Assembly: GCA_002315655.1 (NCBI GenBank)
Contig: DCHO01000004.1
Location: 1-27,382, forward strand
Direction: 5' to 3'
DNA: 27,382 nt
DNA from: Christensenella sp. UBA1750
GTDB taxonomy: Bacteria > Bacillota > Clostridia > Christensenellales > UBA1750
Below, in pieces: positions 6,895 through 14,678 of the stretch. The notes under the pieces were generated by a model. That model worked only from the letters and a program-made list of their open reading frames with translations, searched no databases and was not told the origin of the DNA. A program made the translations under genes and the position numbers. How positions within the stretch are numbered: the first letter of the stretch is position 1; every line of letters begins with the position of its first letter.

Positions 6895-6926
6895 AGCACA
6901 CCGAAAGAATAATCCTTTGGTGTGCT
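6895..6926. terminator. Hairpin between convergent UDG2 and dinD genes
   Basis: AGCACACC-GAAAG pairs with CTTTGGTGTGCT (one bulged base) across a short loop. T-tracts are weak on both sides, so it is a moderate bidirectional terminator candidate. Confidence 0.5.
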
Positions 6927-6933
6927 TCTGTGC

Positions 6934-7797
6934 TTATTCACTTTCCTTTGAATCCGTCAGTTTTCCTGCCTGTACAGCAAGTTTCTTTTCCTGTGTCTTC
7001 ACCCGCCGTTCAAGCTTTTTGATGTCCTCCGATGCAGGAAGGTTTTCAGGCTTTATCCCACGCTGCCCCAACATTTCCCGCACAGAACTGTTGTTTTGAA
7101 CGTGTTCAATGGTGATTGAACCTTCGCCCTGCAAATCCTTTTCTTCTACATTATAGTTTGTCATTTCAGCCGCCAGATTCTTTGCGGCGATTGTCAGAGT
7201 GGGCAGGAAATCAGCCAAAGGCCGATTATCCTTTACGCCAAGACGATTTTTCATGTCCTGTGTGGTATAGCCCCCGAACAACGCTTCATCGCCCTTTGAG
7301 CGAATTCTTCCAAATCCTTCATCACTGACACCGCGTTCATAGATGTTTTGAGAAAGACGTTTTTCGGATTCTCTAAGCTTGCCGCAGGCTTCCGTGCGCT
7401 CAATGTATGCAATGCGTTCCTCGATAAGCTCTTGCTTTCTGGTCTGAACGGCAAAATAGCTCTGTGCAAACGCAATCTCATCCTTTTTCGGATCGCCGTT
7501 TTGTGCAATCAGGTAACAAGCGTACCTTGTCAGCATATAATCCTTAATTGGTCGCTGCGCCCTCTTTCCGGTCGTGATCATTTTCGTGACCTCACGAAAA
7601 TGATCTGAAACCGTGATTCCGGAGGTTTCGCAGGATTCCATAGCACGGGAAATCGCTTTGTCGAAATTTTCCCAGCGTTCATAGCCCAACAATCTCATCA
7701 GGTCGCGGGCATACCAGAATTCCACATCGGTTTTGTCTATGCGTTGTGTAGCCATGTCATACTGTTGCTTGATCTGTTCGATAATTTTTTTGTCCAT
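6934..7797 (-). CDS. dinD: DNA-damage-inducible protein D homologue
   Basis: This 287-residue protein is close to the length of E. coli DinD (about 274). The N-terminal half has the recognisable VEFWYARDLMRLLGYERWENF block and then YMLTRYACYLIAQNGDPKK and IAFAQSYFAVQTRKQE. The C-terminal third is charged and ends in a Lys-rich helix. DinD in E. coli is LexA-controlled and is reported to antagonise RecA filaments. The gene follows the VOC gene by 21 bp on the same strand, so it may be read from the VOC promoter. No GAAC-N4-GTTC LexA box was seen upstream. The gene looks clearly more A+T-rich than the surrounding genes, which suggests transfer. Confidence 0.88.
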   Translation of the reverse strand: MDKKIIEQIKQQYDMATQRIDKTDVEFWYARDLMRLLGYERWENFDKAISRAMESCETSGITVSDHFREVTKMITTGKRAQRPIKDYMLTRYACYLIAQNGDPKKDEIAFAQSYFAVQTRKQELIEERIAYIERTEACGKLRESEKRLSQNIYERGVSDEGFGRIRSKGDEALFGGYTTQDMKNRLGVKDNRPLADFLPTLTIAAKNLAAEMTNYNVEEKDLQGEGSITIEHVQNNSSVREMLGQRGIKPENLPASEDIKKLERRVKTQEKKLAVQAGKLTDSKESE

Positions 7798-7818
7798 ATC
7801 TGCATCCTTTTCCGATAA

Positions 7819-8232
7819 TTATTCTTTATTCCAGCTCCCGATTTCCAGCAAATTTCCCTCGGGGTCGGCGACATAGAAGTTGCGGATGCCAAAGGGGAAG
7901 GTCTTGGGCGCGCCGCAGGGGAAATCGACGTTCAGCTTGGACAGGCGCTCGTATTCCGCGTCCACATCGGCAAAGGTGGGCACCCACATTCCGATTTCAA
8001 AGGACTGGTTGATGCCCATTGGGGCTTCATAGGGCAATTCCATTCCCTCTGCAAACATTCTGCGGTCATAGAGCCAGAAGGACAGATACCCGCTGGCGGT
8101 TTTGAACTCCGCAAAGGGTTCGCCTTCTTTCCAGTCGGTTTCAAAGCCCATCCTGTCTCGGTAGAAGCTGCCCATTTTGTTCATATCGGCGGCAAGAATG
8201 CACGCGCCGATTTTTGTGGTGCTGCTGTTCAT
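7819..8232 (-). CDS. VOC (glyoxalase/bleomycin-resistance fold) family protein
   Basis: This 137-residue protein has one pair of beta-alpha-beta-beta-beta modules. The first contains the start region KIGACILAADMNKMGSFYRDRMGF, and the second ends with the typical FYVADPEGNLLEIGSW, whose Glu is a usual metal-ligand position. VOC proteins include glyoxalases, dioxygenases, fosfomycin enzymes and antibiotic-binding proteins; the substrate here is not evident. The ATG at 8232 has CGGAGG upstream and a good promoter at 8264-8292. A direct repeat TGATCG-5 nt-TGATCG sits between promoter and ribosome site (8247-8262). dinD follows downstream. Confidence 0.85.
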   Translation of the reverse strand: MNSSTTKIGACILAADMNKMGSFYRDRMGFETDWKEGEPFAEFKTASGYLSFWLYDRRMFAEGMELPYEAPMGINQSFEIGMWVPTFADVDAEYERLSKLNVDFPCGAPKTFPFGIRNFYVADPEGNLLEIGSWNKE

Positions 8233-8263
8233 ATACGTTCCTCCGTGATCGTTTTATGATCGT

Positions 8264-8292
8264 ATTATAGCACATCCGTTCCCTTTATGCAA
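8264..8292 (-). promoter_or_regulatory. Promoter of the VOC-dinD gene pair
   Basis: On the minus strand TTGCAT (8287-8292) and TATAAT (8264-8269) are 17 bp apart, with TG one base before the -10. Confidence 0.75.
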
Positions 8293-8310
8293 GAAACCTC
8301 TGACATTTCG

Positions 8311-8325
8311 GTCACATTTTGTGAC
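8311..8325. promoter_or_regulatory. Perfect palindrome between divergent promoters, candidate operator
   Basis: GTCACA-TTT-TGTGAC is a perfect inverted repeat between the VOC promoter and the ABC exporter promoter. TGACATTT occurs both just before (8301) and inside its right half (8322), so half-sites are partly duplicated. A dimeric regulator of the ABC genes, such as a GntR-type repressor, would fit, but none is encoded in the window next to it. Confidence 0.5.
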
Positions 8326-8342
8326 ATTTGAGACAGCCTGTG

Positions 8343-8371
8343 TTTACAAGCGCGGGTTTCCCCGATATACT
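8343..8371 (+). promoter_or_regulatory. Promoter of the ABC exporter operon
   Basis: TTTACA (8343-8348) and TATACT (8366-8371) are 17 bp apart, followed by AAGGAG and the ATG at 8397. Confidence 0.7.
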
Positions 8372-8396
8372 TATATCCTGAAAAGGAGTGAGAGAT

Positions 8397-9113
8397 ATGC
8401 TCAAAATCGACCATCTGACCAAGCTCTACGGCGACAAAAAGGCTGTGGACGATCTGACCTTACACATTCTCCCGGGTGAAATTTACGGCTTCATCGGGCA
8501 CAACGGCGCGGGCAAGACCACGACCCTCAAAAGCGTTGTGGGGATTCTTCCCTTTGATAAGGGCGAAATCACCATCGACGGCATTTCCGTGAAGCAAAAC
8601 CCCTTGGTGTGCAAAAAGCTTCTTGCCTACATTCCCGACAATCCCGACCTCTACGACTACATGACGGGCATGAAGTACCTAAACTTCATCGCGGACATTT
8701 TCGAGATTCCGACCGAATTACGCAAGGAGCGCATTGAAAAATATGCCGCGCTCTTTGAATTGACCGGCGACCTCAATTCGTCCATCGCCTCCTACTCTCA
8801 CGGCATGAAGCAGAAGCTGGCCATCATTTCCGCATGGCTCCACGCCCCCCGGCTCATTTTGATGGACGAACCCTTCGTGGGGCTTGACCCCAAAGCCTCC
8901 CACACCCTAAAAGGCATGATGAAGGAGCACTGCGAGAACGGCGGCGCCATCTTCTTCTCCACCCACGTTCTCGAGGTTGCCGAAAAGCTCTGCGACAAGA
9001 TCGCCATCATCAAGGGCGGCGCGCTTATCAAGGCGGGCACCATGGAGGAAGTCAAGGGCGACGAGAGCTTGGAGGCAGTCTTCCTGGAGCTTGCGGAGAA
9101 CATGGAGGCGTAA
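8397..9113 (+). CDS. ABC transporter ATP-binding protein (exporter type)
   Basis: This 238-residue nucleotide-binding protein has Walker A GHNGAGKT (34-41), signature SYSHGMKQK (132-140), Walker B LILMDEP (153-159) and switch His190 in FSTH. The usual Q-loop Gln is replaced in AYIPDNPDLY, as is common in this exporter subgroup. A GTG at 8388 is in frame but lies inside the ribosome site AAGGAG, so the ATG at 8397 is chosen. The stop is 1 nt before the start of the permease gene. Together they form a two-gene export system of unknown substrate, of the kind often used for peptides, lipids or drug resistance. Confidence 0.93.
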   Translation: MLKIDHLTKLYGDKKAVDDLTLHILPGEIYGFIGHNGAGKTTTLKSVVGILPFDKGEITIDGISVKQNPLVCKKLLAYIPDNPDLYDYMTGMKYLNFIADIFEIPTELRKERIEKYAALFELTGDLNSSIASYSHGMKQKLAIISAWLHAPRLILMDEPFVGLDPKASHTLKGMMKEHCENGGAIFFSTHVLEVAEKLCDKIAIIKGGALIKAGTMEEVKGDESLEAVFLELAENMEA

Positions 9114-9114
9114 A

Positions 9115-10725
9115 ATGCTCAAAACCCTCATCAAAAAGCAGCTGCTCGAGCTGTTTCAGAACTATGTGATTGACAAAAAGACCGGCAGGGCGAAGGACAA
9201 AAAGAAAATCGTCCTGACGATTTTGCTTGGCATTGCGCTGTTCTTCTGCCTGTGCATCACCTTTTTCAGCCTTGGCAACACCTTGGGCGCGGCGACCCTG
9301 AACAGGGGCGTCAACTGGCTGTATTTCGCCCTGATGGGGCTGCTGTCCATCGCGCTGGGCGTGTTCGGCAGCGTGTTCAACACCTATGCAAGCCTGTATC
9401 TCCCCAAGGACAACGACACTCTGCTGTCCCTGCCCATTCCGCCACGCACGCTGCTTACGGCGCGGCTCGGCGGCGTCTATGCCACATCGCTTCTTTATTC
9501 CGGCTGGATCTGGCTACCCGCGTGCGTATCCTACTGGGTGCAGGTGCCCATGAATCCTGCCAATGTGCTGTTCCCGATTCTTCTCACCTTTGTTCTTGCG
9601 CTGTTCGTGACGGTGCTTTCCTGCCTGCTGGGTTGGCTGGTGGCGTTGGTGGCGACAAGGGCACGGGGCAAGAGCTTTCTGACAGTCGCCCTGTCTCTGC
9701 TGGTCATGGGCGCGTATTATGTCGTTTATTTCCGCATTGTCAATTCGCTGAACGAGATTTTGGCCAATCTGGACAAAATTTCCTCCGCGGTCAAAACATG
9801 GCTGTATTACGTCTATCTGCTGGGCTCCGCTGCGGACGGCAACCTTCTTACCATGCTGCTTATCACAGCGATCACCCTTGCCCTTGCGGGTGTGACCTTC
9901 TTCATCCTCACCAAGACCTTTCTGTCGCTGGCGCAGCAGAACAATGTTTCCGCGAAAAAGGAAGTCAAAGCCTCCGAACCCCAGAAACAGACCCCGCCGA
10001 AAAAAGCGCTGCTTAAACGCGAGTTTGCGCACTTCACCGCCACGCCCACCTGGATGCTCAACGGGGGCTTGGGCATACTCATTCTGCCGCTGATTGCAAT
10101 CTATATGGTCATCAAGCACGAAGCCATGCAGGAAACCCTGATAAAACTCACGCAGCAATTCCCCGAATATGCTCCGGGCTTCCCCATTGCGGTATTTGCC
10201 ATCGTGGCCATGGTGGTGTCGCTCAACACCATTTCCGCCGCCTCCGTGTCCTTGGAGGGCAAGTCGCTCTGGGTCATGCAGACCCTGCCCGTGAACCCGT
10301 GGGATATTCTCCAAGCCAAAGAGCAGATGAGCGTGCTGCTCAACGCCATTCCCGCCGCCCTCACCGCACTGGTTATCGGCTGGCTCTGCGGTGTGGAGTT
10401 TTCCGCCCTCATTCTCATCTTAGTCACAATCTACCTCTACGCGACCCTGATTGCGGACTTTGGGCTGTTCCTGAACCTACGCCACCCGAACCTGCACTGG
10501 ACAAACGTGATGGTGCCCTGCAAGCAGAGCATCGCCATCGGCTTTTCGCTGCTCGGCGGCTGGCTTTTCTGCCTCCTCCTCTCTGTGGGCGCGTTTATGC
10601 TGTGCAACGTGACAAGCCTGTCCGTGTCCCTCGTCGCCCTCATCGTGGCGGTGGAAGTCCCGCTCTATTTGATTCGCATCTGGCTCCGCAAAAAGGGGAC
10701 CGCCATCCTCTCCACGCTTTCCTAA
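9115..10725 (+). CDS. ABC exporter membrane permease
   Basis: This 536-residue protein has about 12 strongly hydrophobic segments. A charged N-terminal segment (about 1-32) includes KKTGRAKDKKK. Near the middle is a lysine-rich cytoplasmic loop (VSAKKEVKASEPQKQTPPKK), which separates two similar-sized membrane halves. It follows the ATPase gene by one base, and its start lies within that gene's tail context, so the two are surely co-translated. The start is the ATG at 9115; an in-frame extension to 8977 overlaps the ATPase and is rejected. The substrate is unknown. The operon ends at a strong terminator. Confidence 0.88.
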   Translation: MLKTLIKKQLLELFQNYVIDKKTGRAKDKKKIVLTILLGIALFFCLCITFFSLGNTLGAATLNRGVNWLYFALMGLLSIALGVFGSVFNTYASLYLPKDNDTLLSLPIPPRTLLTARLGGVYATSLLYSGWIWLPACVSYWVQVPMNPANVLFPILLTFVLALFVTVLSCLLGWLVALVATRARGKSFLTVALSLLVMGAYYVVYFRIVNSLNEILANLDKISSAVKTWLYYVYLLGSAADGNLLTMLLITAITLALAGVTFFILTKTFLSLAQQNNVSAKKEVKASEPQKQTPPKKALLKREFAHFTATPTWMLNGGLGILILPLIAIYMVIKHEAMQETLIKLTQQFPEYAPGFPIAVFAIVAMVVSLNTISAASVSLEGKSLWVMQTLPVNPWDILQAKEQMSVLLNAIPAALTALVIGWLCGVEFSALILILVTIYLYATLIADFGLFLNLRHPNLHWTNVMVPCKQSIAIGFSLLGGWLFCLLLSVGAFMLCNVTSLSVSLVALIVAVEVPLYLIRIWLRKKGTAILSTLS

Positions 10726-10735
10726 AAAGCATTCC

Positions 10736-10775
10736 AAAGCCTGTTTTCTGAAAGAATTTAGGAAAACAGGCTTTT
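10736..10775 (+). terminator. Terminator of the ABC exporter operon
   Basis: A perfect 13-bp stem, AAAGCCTGTTTTC with its complement, 13-nt loop, T-rich after. It begins 11 nt past the permease stop. Confidence 0.9.
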
Positions 10776-10780
10776 CCTTA

Positions 10781-10809
10781 TTGCACGATTAGGGGAACAG
10801 GTGTATCAT
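10781..10809 (+). promoter_or_regulatory. Promoter of the RQC-HRDC gene
   Basis: TTGCAC (10781-10786) and TATCAT (10804-10809) are 17 bp apart and lie right after the preceding terminator. Confidence 0.6.
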
Positions 10810-10825
10810 ATAAAAAAAGGCAAGG

Positions 10826-12079
10826 ATGCGCATAACTATGACACCCTATAAACTCCATGAAAGCAGCTTTGAGGATTTCGGCGAATGTCCGCAAGAACCA
10901 TCGGATTATGAATTGACCAATCCTATGCCGATTGATATGACCGATGCCGCAAAGCAGATCATTAACTGCGTGTTTGAAACCCACGGTCAATACGGTGAAA
11001 ATGTGATCGTCGGAACCCTTGCAGGATCGAAACGCAATCGGTTGAGCTCTCTGGGCACGGAAAAGCTGCGCACTTTTGGGCGATTGAAAGGCACAAACAG
11101 GACATTGCTCAGAGTTACAATCCAGACGATGTTGGAAAGTGATTATCTGCAATACTCAGAGGATGGGTATCGAAAGCTTCTCATGGGCAAATGCGCCATG
11201 GATTTGAAGGACGATTCCAAAAGAGTGATGGTTACGCTCCGAGAACGCAAAAAAGACACACCGCAGATCACCGGAAAAAGGCATAAACTGGATTCGGAAC
11301 TTTTTGACGAGCTGCGTATCCTTCGCAAGGATATTGCTTCCGTGCATCGTGTAATCCCTTATGTTATCTTTACTGATGATGTATTGAAAACCATGTGCCA
11401 ATACCTCCCGGACACAAAGGAGAAAATGCTTGCCGTACTTCAAATGGACACAGAAAAGTACGAGCAATACGGTCTTCCGTTTCTAAACGCAATCAAGGAG
11501 TATGTCCTGTCCCAAGGCATCACAGCCGAGAAGGAAACCGAAAAGAAACCATTCTGTCTGAAACAAAATGATGCAGAAATATTCCCCTATCAGCCCTATC
11601 TGAATATTTTGCAAATTCGTGATGCTCTCAACGCAATGAAGACCAATCCCCGCATGAAACACATCAGCTGCACTCCGATACTGGACTATCTCTGCAGCAG
11701 CGGACTTATCATCATAGACAATTATTGGGGAATCAGCGAATACACACCGACATTACCCGGCGAGGAAATAGGCGTCAGGACTGTGGAAAAAACAGTGGAA
11801 GGCGGGCGTAAATACAGAGTTTTAGAATATCCGATCCTTGTTCAAAGAGATATTGTGCGGCATTTCAGTTCCACGTCCCCTGTCCCTACACGTTCTCCGC
11901 AAAACCACGGAACCGCTTGGACAAAAGAAGAAGATACAACATTACGGAAAGAATATTTGGCCGGTGAAAGAATAGAAGCCATTGCAGCTGCACACGGAAG
12001 AACCGTTCAGGCGATTCGAGCACGTTTAGAAAAACAGGGACTAATAAAGCCAATCTATTCGCAACAAGAGAAACAATGA
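10826..12079 (+). CDS. Helicase-less RQC-HRDC protein with C-terminal helix-turn-helix
   Basis: This 417-residue protein looks like the C-terminal half of a RecQ helicase with no motor domains. About 37-125 is an RQC winged helix (DMTDAAKQIINCVFETHGQY, then GSKRNRLSSLGTEKLRTFG). About 155-230 is an HRDC domain (LFDELRILRKDIASVHRVIPYVIF...FLNAIKEYV). About 250-345 is a region I do not recognise, and 363-407 is a Myb/SANT-like helix-turn-helix (AWTKEEDTTLRKEYLAGERI...GRTVQAIRARLEKQGLI). No Walker motifs and no Cys4 zinc site are present. It has its own promoter and ribosome site, so it is not simply a broken recQ. An alternative ATG is at 10838. The gene is more A+T-rich than its neighbours. 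A DNA-binding role, probably at branched or structured DNA, is inferred. Confidence 0.85.
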   Translation: MRITMTPYKLHESSFEDFGECPQEPSDYELTNPMPIDMTDAAKQIINCVFETHGQYGENVIVGTLAGSKRNRLSSLGTEKLRTFGRLKGTNRTLLRVTIQTMLESDYLQYSEDGYRKLLMGKCAMDLKDDSKRVMVTLRERKKDTPQITGKRHKLDSELFDELRILRKDIASVHRVIPYVIFTDDVLKTMCQYLPDTKEKMLAVLQMDTEKYEQYGLPFLNAIKEYVLSQGITAEKETEKKPFCLKQNDAEIFPYQPYLNILQIRDALNAMKTNPRMKHISCTPILDYLCSSGLIIIDNYWGISEYTPTLPGEEIGVRTVEKTVEGGRKYRVLEYPILVQRDIVRHFSSTSPVPTRSPQNHGTAWTKEEDTTLRKEYLAGERIEAIAAAHGRTVQAIRARLEKQGLIKPIYSQQEKQ

Positions 12080-12110
12080 ACAAAAGCTCTATTTTGCTCT
12101 ATTTCCGCCC

Positions 12111-12146
12111 ATCGGTGCATCTTTGCGGGATGCACCGATTTCTTTT
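12111..12146 (+). terminator. Terminator after the RQC-HRDC gene
   Basis: An 11-bp perfect stem (ATCGGTGCATC with its complement), 7-nt loop, followed by TTCTTTT; 32 nt past the stop. Confidence 0.85.
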
Positions 12147-12217
12147 ACGCAAAAGCACTGGAAAAAACATGGAAACGGCGGTAAACTACATCCATCGCAA
12201 CCATTTGGAGGGGCAAA

Positions 12218-13393
12218 ATGCAAACCTACCGCAAAAACGAGCTGCGCATGATTGTCCGCAGCACGCTCTACGCCACCGCCGGATTATGTATTTCCGGCAC
12301 GCTGATCCAGACCTTTTTGGGCGAAATCGGGCTGACCGGTTACATCTATCTTCACACCGCGCTGCTGCAGGGCACGAATATGCTCTCCACGGTGCTCTTT
12401 TCGCACTTCGCGGACGACAACCGGCACTTGATTCGCAGAGCCACGCTGGTGCAGCTGCCCATGGCGATTTTCTTTCTGCTGTATATCCCGCTGTGCGTGT
12501 CGGAAACGCCCAGTCTGACCGCGTTTTTGCTGGCAGCGGGCATCGGCATTGCACAGACCTTCTTCGGTGCGCTGCACACGGTCTGCGACTACAAAATGCC
12601 CTATCAGATCATTCCCGTGGAGGAATACGGCCGCATGAGCGCGTTTTCCGGCATCATCATTGCGCTGACCTCCCTGGGCGTGGGCGCGATTATGACGAGG
12701 CTTTCCAAAGCCATGCCCTATGCGCGCCTCATGGCGTATGTCTTCCCCATCGCGGCAGGAATGCTGCTGCTCTCCGCCCTGATTACCTTGACCCTGCAGC
12801 CCATCGAGGAAGCCGCCGCGCAGACCGACCATACAGGTCAGAAGGTGCCCTTCAAAGCGCTGCTCAAAACGCCGGTCTTTTATATGCTCATTTTCCCGAA
12901 CCTCTGCCGCAGCATTGCCAACGGCGCGGTCTCCGTGCTGGCGGGAATTGCCTTAGAACGCGGCTTTGACGCGACATTGACCACCCGCATGGTGACGCTG
13001 CAATCTGCCGCCATGCTCGTCACCTGCCTGCTGTTCGGCGTGTTCTCCAAGAAAGTGGAGCCGCGCAAGACTATTTTCATCGGGTCGCTTATGATGCTGA
13101 CCCTGCCGATCTTGGGCTTCTGCGGCCAGTGGATGTTTCTTCTCATCTTCACCGTGGCCTTTGCCGGGCGCAATTTGGTGGATTACGCCGTGCCCGCCGC
13201 GCTCTATCGCGTGGTGCCGGATGCCATTGCGGGGCCTTACAACGCCTGGCGCATGGTGCTCCAAGCCGGCGGAACCATGTTGGGCTCTTTCCTCGCGGGC
13301 GTTGTGTCCATCCCCGTGCTGCTCGTCGGGGCGGCAGCTTTGCAGCTGGTCTGCGGGCTTGTCTACGGCGGCAAGCGCTGGCTGCAAATATAG
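12218..13393 (+). CDS. MFS-type permease
   Basis: This 391-residue protein has about 12 membrane segments and is an MFS-like transporter. Its N-terminus (RMIVRSTLYATAGLCISGTLIQTFLGEIGLTGYIYL) and the short cytoplasmic loop after TM2 (FSHFADDNRHLIRR) match the usual layout, with a central hydrophilic loop around EEAAAQTDHTGQKVPFK separating the two six-helix halves. The substrate is not evident. It is distinct from the first MFS gene at 184. The ATG at 12218 has TTGGAGGGG upstream. It is transcribed alone, between the terminators at 12111 and 13399; no convincing promoter was found in the 70 bp before it. Confidence 0.85.
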   Translation: MQTYRKNELRMIVRSTLYATAGLCISGTLIQTFLGEIGLTGYIYLHTALLQGTNMLSTVLFSHFADDNRHLIRRATLVQLPMAIFFLLYIPLCVSETPSLTAFLLAAGIGIAQTFFGALHTVCDYKMPYQIIPVEEYGRMSAFSGIIIALTSLGVGAIMTRLSKAMPYARLMAYVFPIAAGMLLLSALITLTLQPIEEAAAQTDHTGQKVPFKALLKTPVFYMLIFPNLCRSIANGAVSVLAGIALERGFDATLTTRMVTLQSAAMLVTCLLFGVFSKKVEPRKTIFIGSLMMLTLPILGFCGQWMFLLIFTVAFAGRNLVDYAVPAALYRVVPDAIAGPYNAWRMVLQAGGTMLGSFLAGVVSIPVLLVGAAALQLVCGLVYGGKRWLQI

Positions 13394-13398
13394 CTGTG

Positions 13399-13436
13399 AA
13401 AAAAGCACCGAAAGGAACGCCCTTTCCGTGCTTTTT
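13399..13436. terminator. Bidirectional terminator between MFS and PHP genes
   Basis: AAAAAGCACCGAAAGG pairs with CCTTTCCGTGCTTTTT with a single mismatch and a 5-nt loop. A- and T-runs at both ends serve both convergent genes. Confidence 0.9.
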
Positions 13437-13437
13437 A

Positions 13438-14199
13438 CTATTTCACATTTTTGTGCGGCACAAAAGCCAGCTCATCGGGGATGTGCAGAGAATCAATCAG
13501 CTCCTTCACGCCCAAAATGGAACCGACGACGGACAGTTCGTGGGCATCGCTGCCCAGGGAGAAATGCACGCCGCGGGAAACGCACTGCCGAAGGAAGGGC
13601 AGAATCCCTTCCGTATAATCGGGCTTGGCGAGATTCCGGTGCAGCTCCACGGCAATGTCGTTATTCAGCAGCACGTCAATGATGCGGTCATAATCGCCCT
13701 TTGTGTAGAAGCTCATGAGCTTCACCTGATCGACCGTCATGCCGAACGCATCCGCCGGGTAAAAGGTGAAGGGGTGCACGATGGCGTCCACAAAGGGGAA
13801 GGCGGAAAAGCTCACCATCATGTCGTACTGCTCCTGCGCCAGCGCCTCATTTGAAAATACGATTGGGCGGGCGATGCGGGGGTTGTGCCAGTGCGGCGCG
13901 GCGACCTGAATGTAATCATAGGGAGAAAGGGTCGCATAATCCGCATCCAGAATACCGGGCGCCAGCATATCCACCTCCACCCCGCTGAAAAACTCGATCC
14001 CGGGCACGTTTTTCGCCTGATCTTTGGCATATTTCACCGCCTCTGCGGGAATTGTCTCGTCAAAATAGTAGTGGTCGGAGATGCCCACGCGGGTGTAGCC
14101 CTTGGACTTCATGGTTTCCAGCATTTCGGTCACAGTATAGTTCTTCTTGGAGCAGCGGGAAAGAGGCGAATGGTTGTGGAAGTCGAAGGTGAGTTGCAT
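13438..14199 (-). CDS. PHP-domain phosphoesterase (histidinol-phosphatase-like)
   Basis: This 253-residue member of the PHP metal-dependent phosphoesterase family has metal-binding residues in the expected order: His8 and His10 in FHNHSPLSRCS, Asp42-His43 in ISDHYYFDE, Glu75 in FSGVEVD, His142 in AIVHPF, and Asp218/His220 in LGSDAH. Residues 181-190 (IAVELHRNL) supply a further conserved strand. Histidinol phosphatases and several nucleotidases share this set, so the substrate is open; there are no his genes nearby. The ATG at 14199 has GGAGG; 21 extra upstream codons enter the inverted-repeat zone and are not used. Confidence 0.85.
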   Translation of the reverse strand: MQLTFDFHNHSPLSRCSKKNYTVTEMLETMKSKGYTRVGISDHYYFDETIPAEAVKYAKDQAKNVPGIEFFSGVEVDMLAPGILDADYATLSPYDYIQVAAPHWHNPRIARPIVFSNEALAQEQYDMMVSFSAFPFVDAIVHPFTFYPADAFGMTVDQVKLMSFYTKGDYDRIIDVLLNNDIAVELHRNLAKPDYTEGILPFLRQCVSRGVHFSLGSDAHELSVVGSILGVKELIDSLHIPDELAFVPHKNVK

Positions 14200-14236
14200 A
14201 AATATATCCTCCAATAAATATGTTTTTCTATCCAAC

Positions 14237-14391
14237 AGGTACGGAATGAAGAAATGAAGCAAAACAAAGACGTTCGCTCCGCTCCCTAATGAAGCGAAGC
14301 CGCCCTCGTTCCTCCCGTTCCTTCGTACCTAACTTCTTCATTAGCGCAGCGACTTCATTCCTTATTTAGCCCGTCAGGGCGTCTTCATTCC
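14237..14391. repeat. Nested inverted-repeat zone upstream of the PHP gene
   Basis: ATGAAG-type 9-mers point one way in the left half (GGAATGAAG 14243, GAAATGAAG 14251, CTAATGAAG 14286) and the opposite way in the right half (CTTCATTAG 14336, CTTCATTCC 14353 and 14383). AGGTACG (14237) also pairs with CGTACCT (14324). The zone therefore folds on itself in several alternative ways. No gene is seen in it. It lies between the tRNA terminator and the PHP start and probably forms part of the PHP leader. Confidence 0.65.
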
Positions 14392-14393
14392 AC

Positions 14394-14428
14394 AAAAAAA
14401 CGTATTGCCGATGGCAATACGTTTTTTT
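14394..14428 (-). terminator. Terminator of tRNA-Arg(ACG)
   Basis: A perfect 16-bp stem (AAAAAAACGTATTGCC with its complement) with a 3-nt loop lies 1 nt beyond the tRNA 3' end. It has a T7 run in either direction. Confidence 0.9.
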
Positions 14429-14429
14429 G

Positions 14430-14506
14430 TGGTGAGCCCGGCGGGATTCGAACCCACGACCTTTTGATTCGTAGTCAAACACTCTATCCAGCTGAGCTAC
14501 GAGCCC
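14430..14506 (-). tRNA. tRNA-Arg(ACG), complete, CCA encoded
   Basis: The minus strand gives a full 77-nt cloverleaf. Acceptor GGGCTCG pairs with CGGGCTC (last pair imperfect), D arm GCTC/GAGT, anticodon stem TTTGA/TCAAA around loop CTACGAA (anticodon ACG, read as ICG), T arm GTGGG-TTCGAAT-CCCGC, discriminator A and CCA. It has its own promoter and terminator, so it is a single-gene unit. Confidence 0.96.
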
Positions 14507-14534
14507 ACAGCCCTGCATTTCTCAATGCTCATAT

Positions 14535-14563
14535 ATAATAACACCGCAAGCCCTGCTTGTCAA
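14535..14563 (-). promoter_or_regulatory. Promoter of tRNA-Arg(ACG)
   Basis: On the minus strand TTGACA (14558-14563) and TATTAT (14535-14540) are exactly 17 bp apart, 28 nt before the tRNA. The rest of the 14507-14678 gap shows nothing else. Confidence 0.8.
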
Positions 14564-14678
14564 GGCTTTTTTTGTTTTTATATCCATTTAACAAACACCG
14601 CCGGAAACCGTTTTTTACTTGTCAGTTCACTGTCTCACACCGTTCCCAACAAACCTGCCGTTCAAAAACGTACCTTCT

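Noticed and set aside
7798..7830. LexA/SOS box upstream of dinD
   Set aside because: No GAAC-N4-GTTC-like sequence is present there or in the VOC promoter region, so SOS control is not supported.
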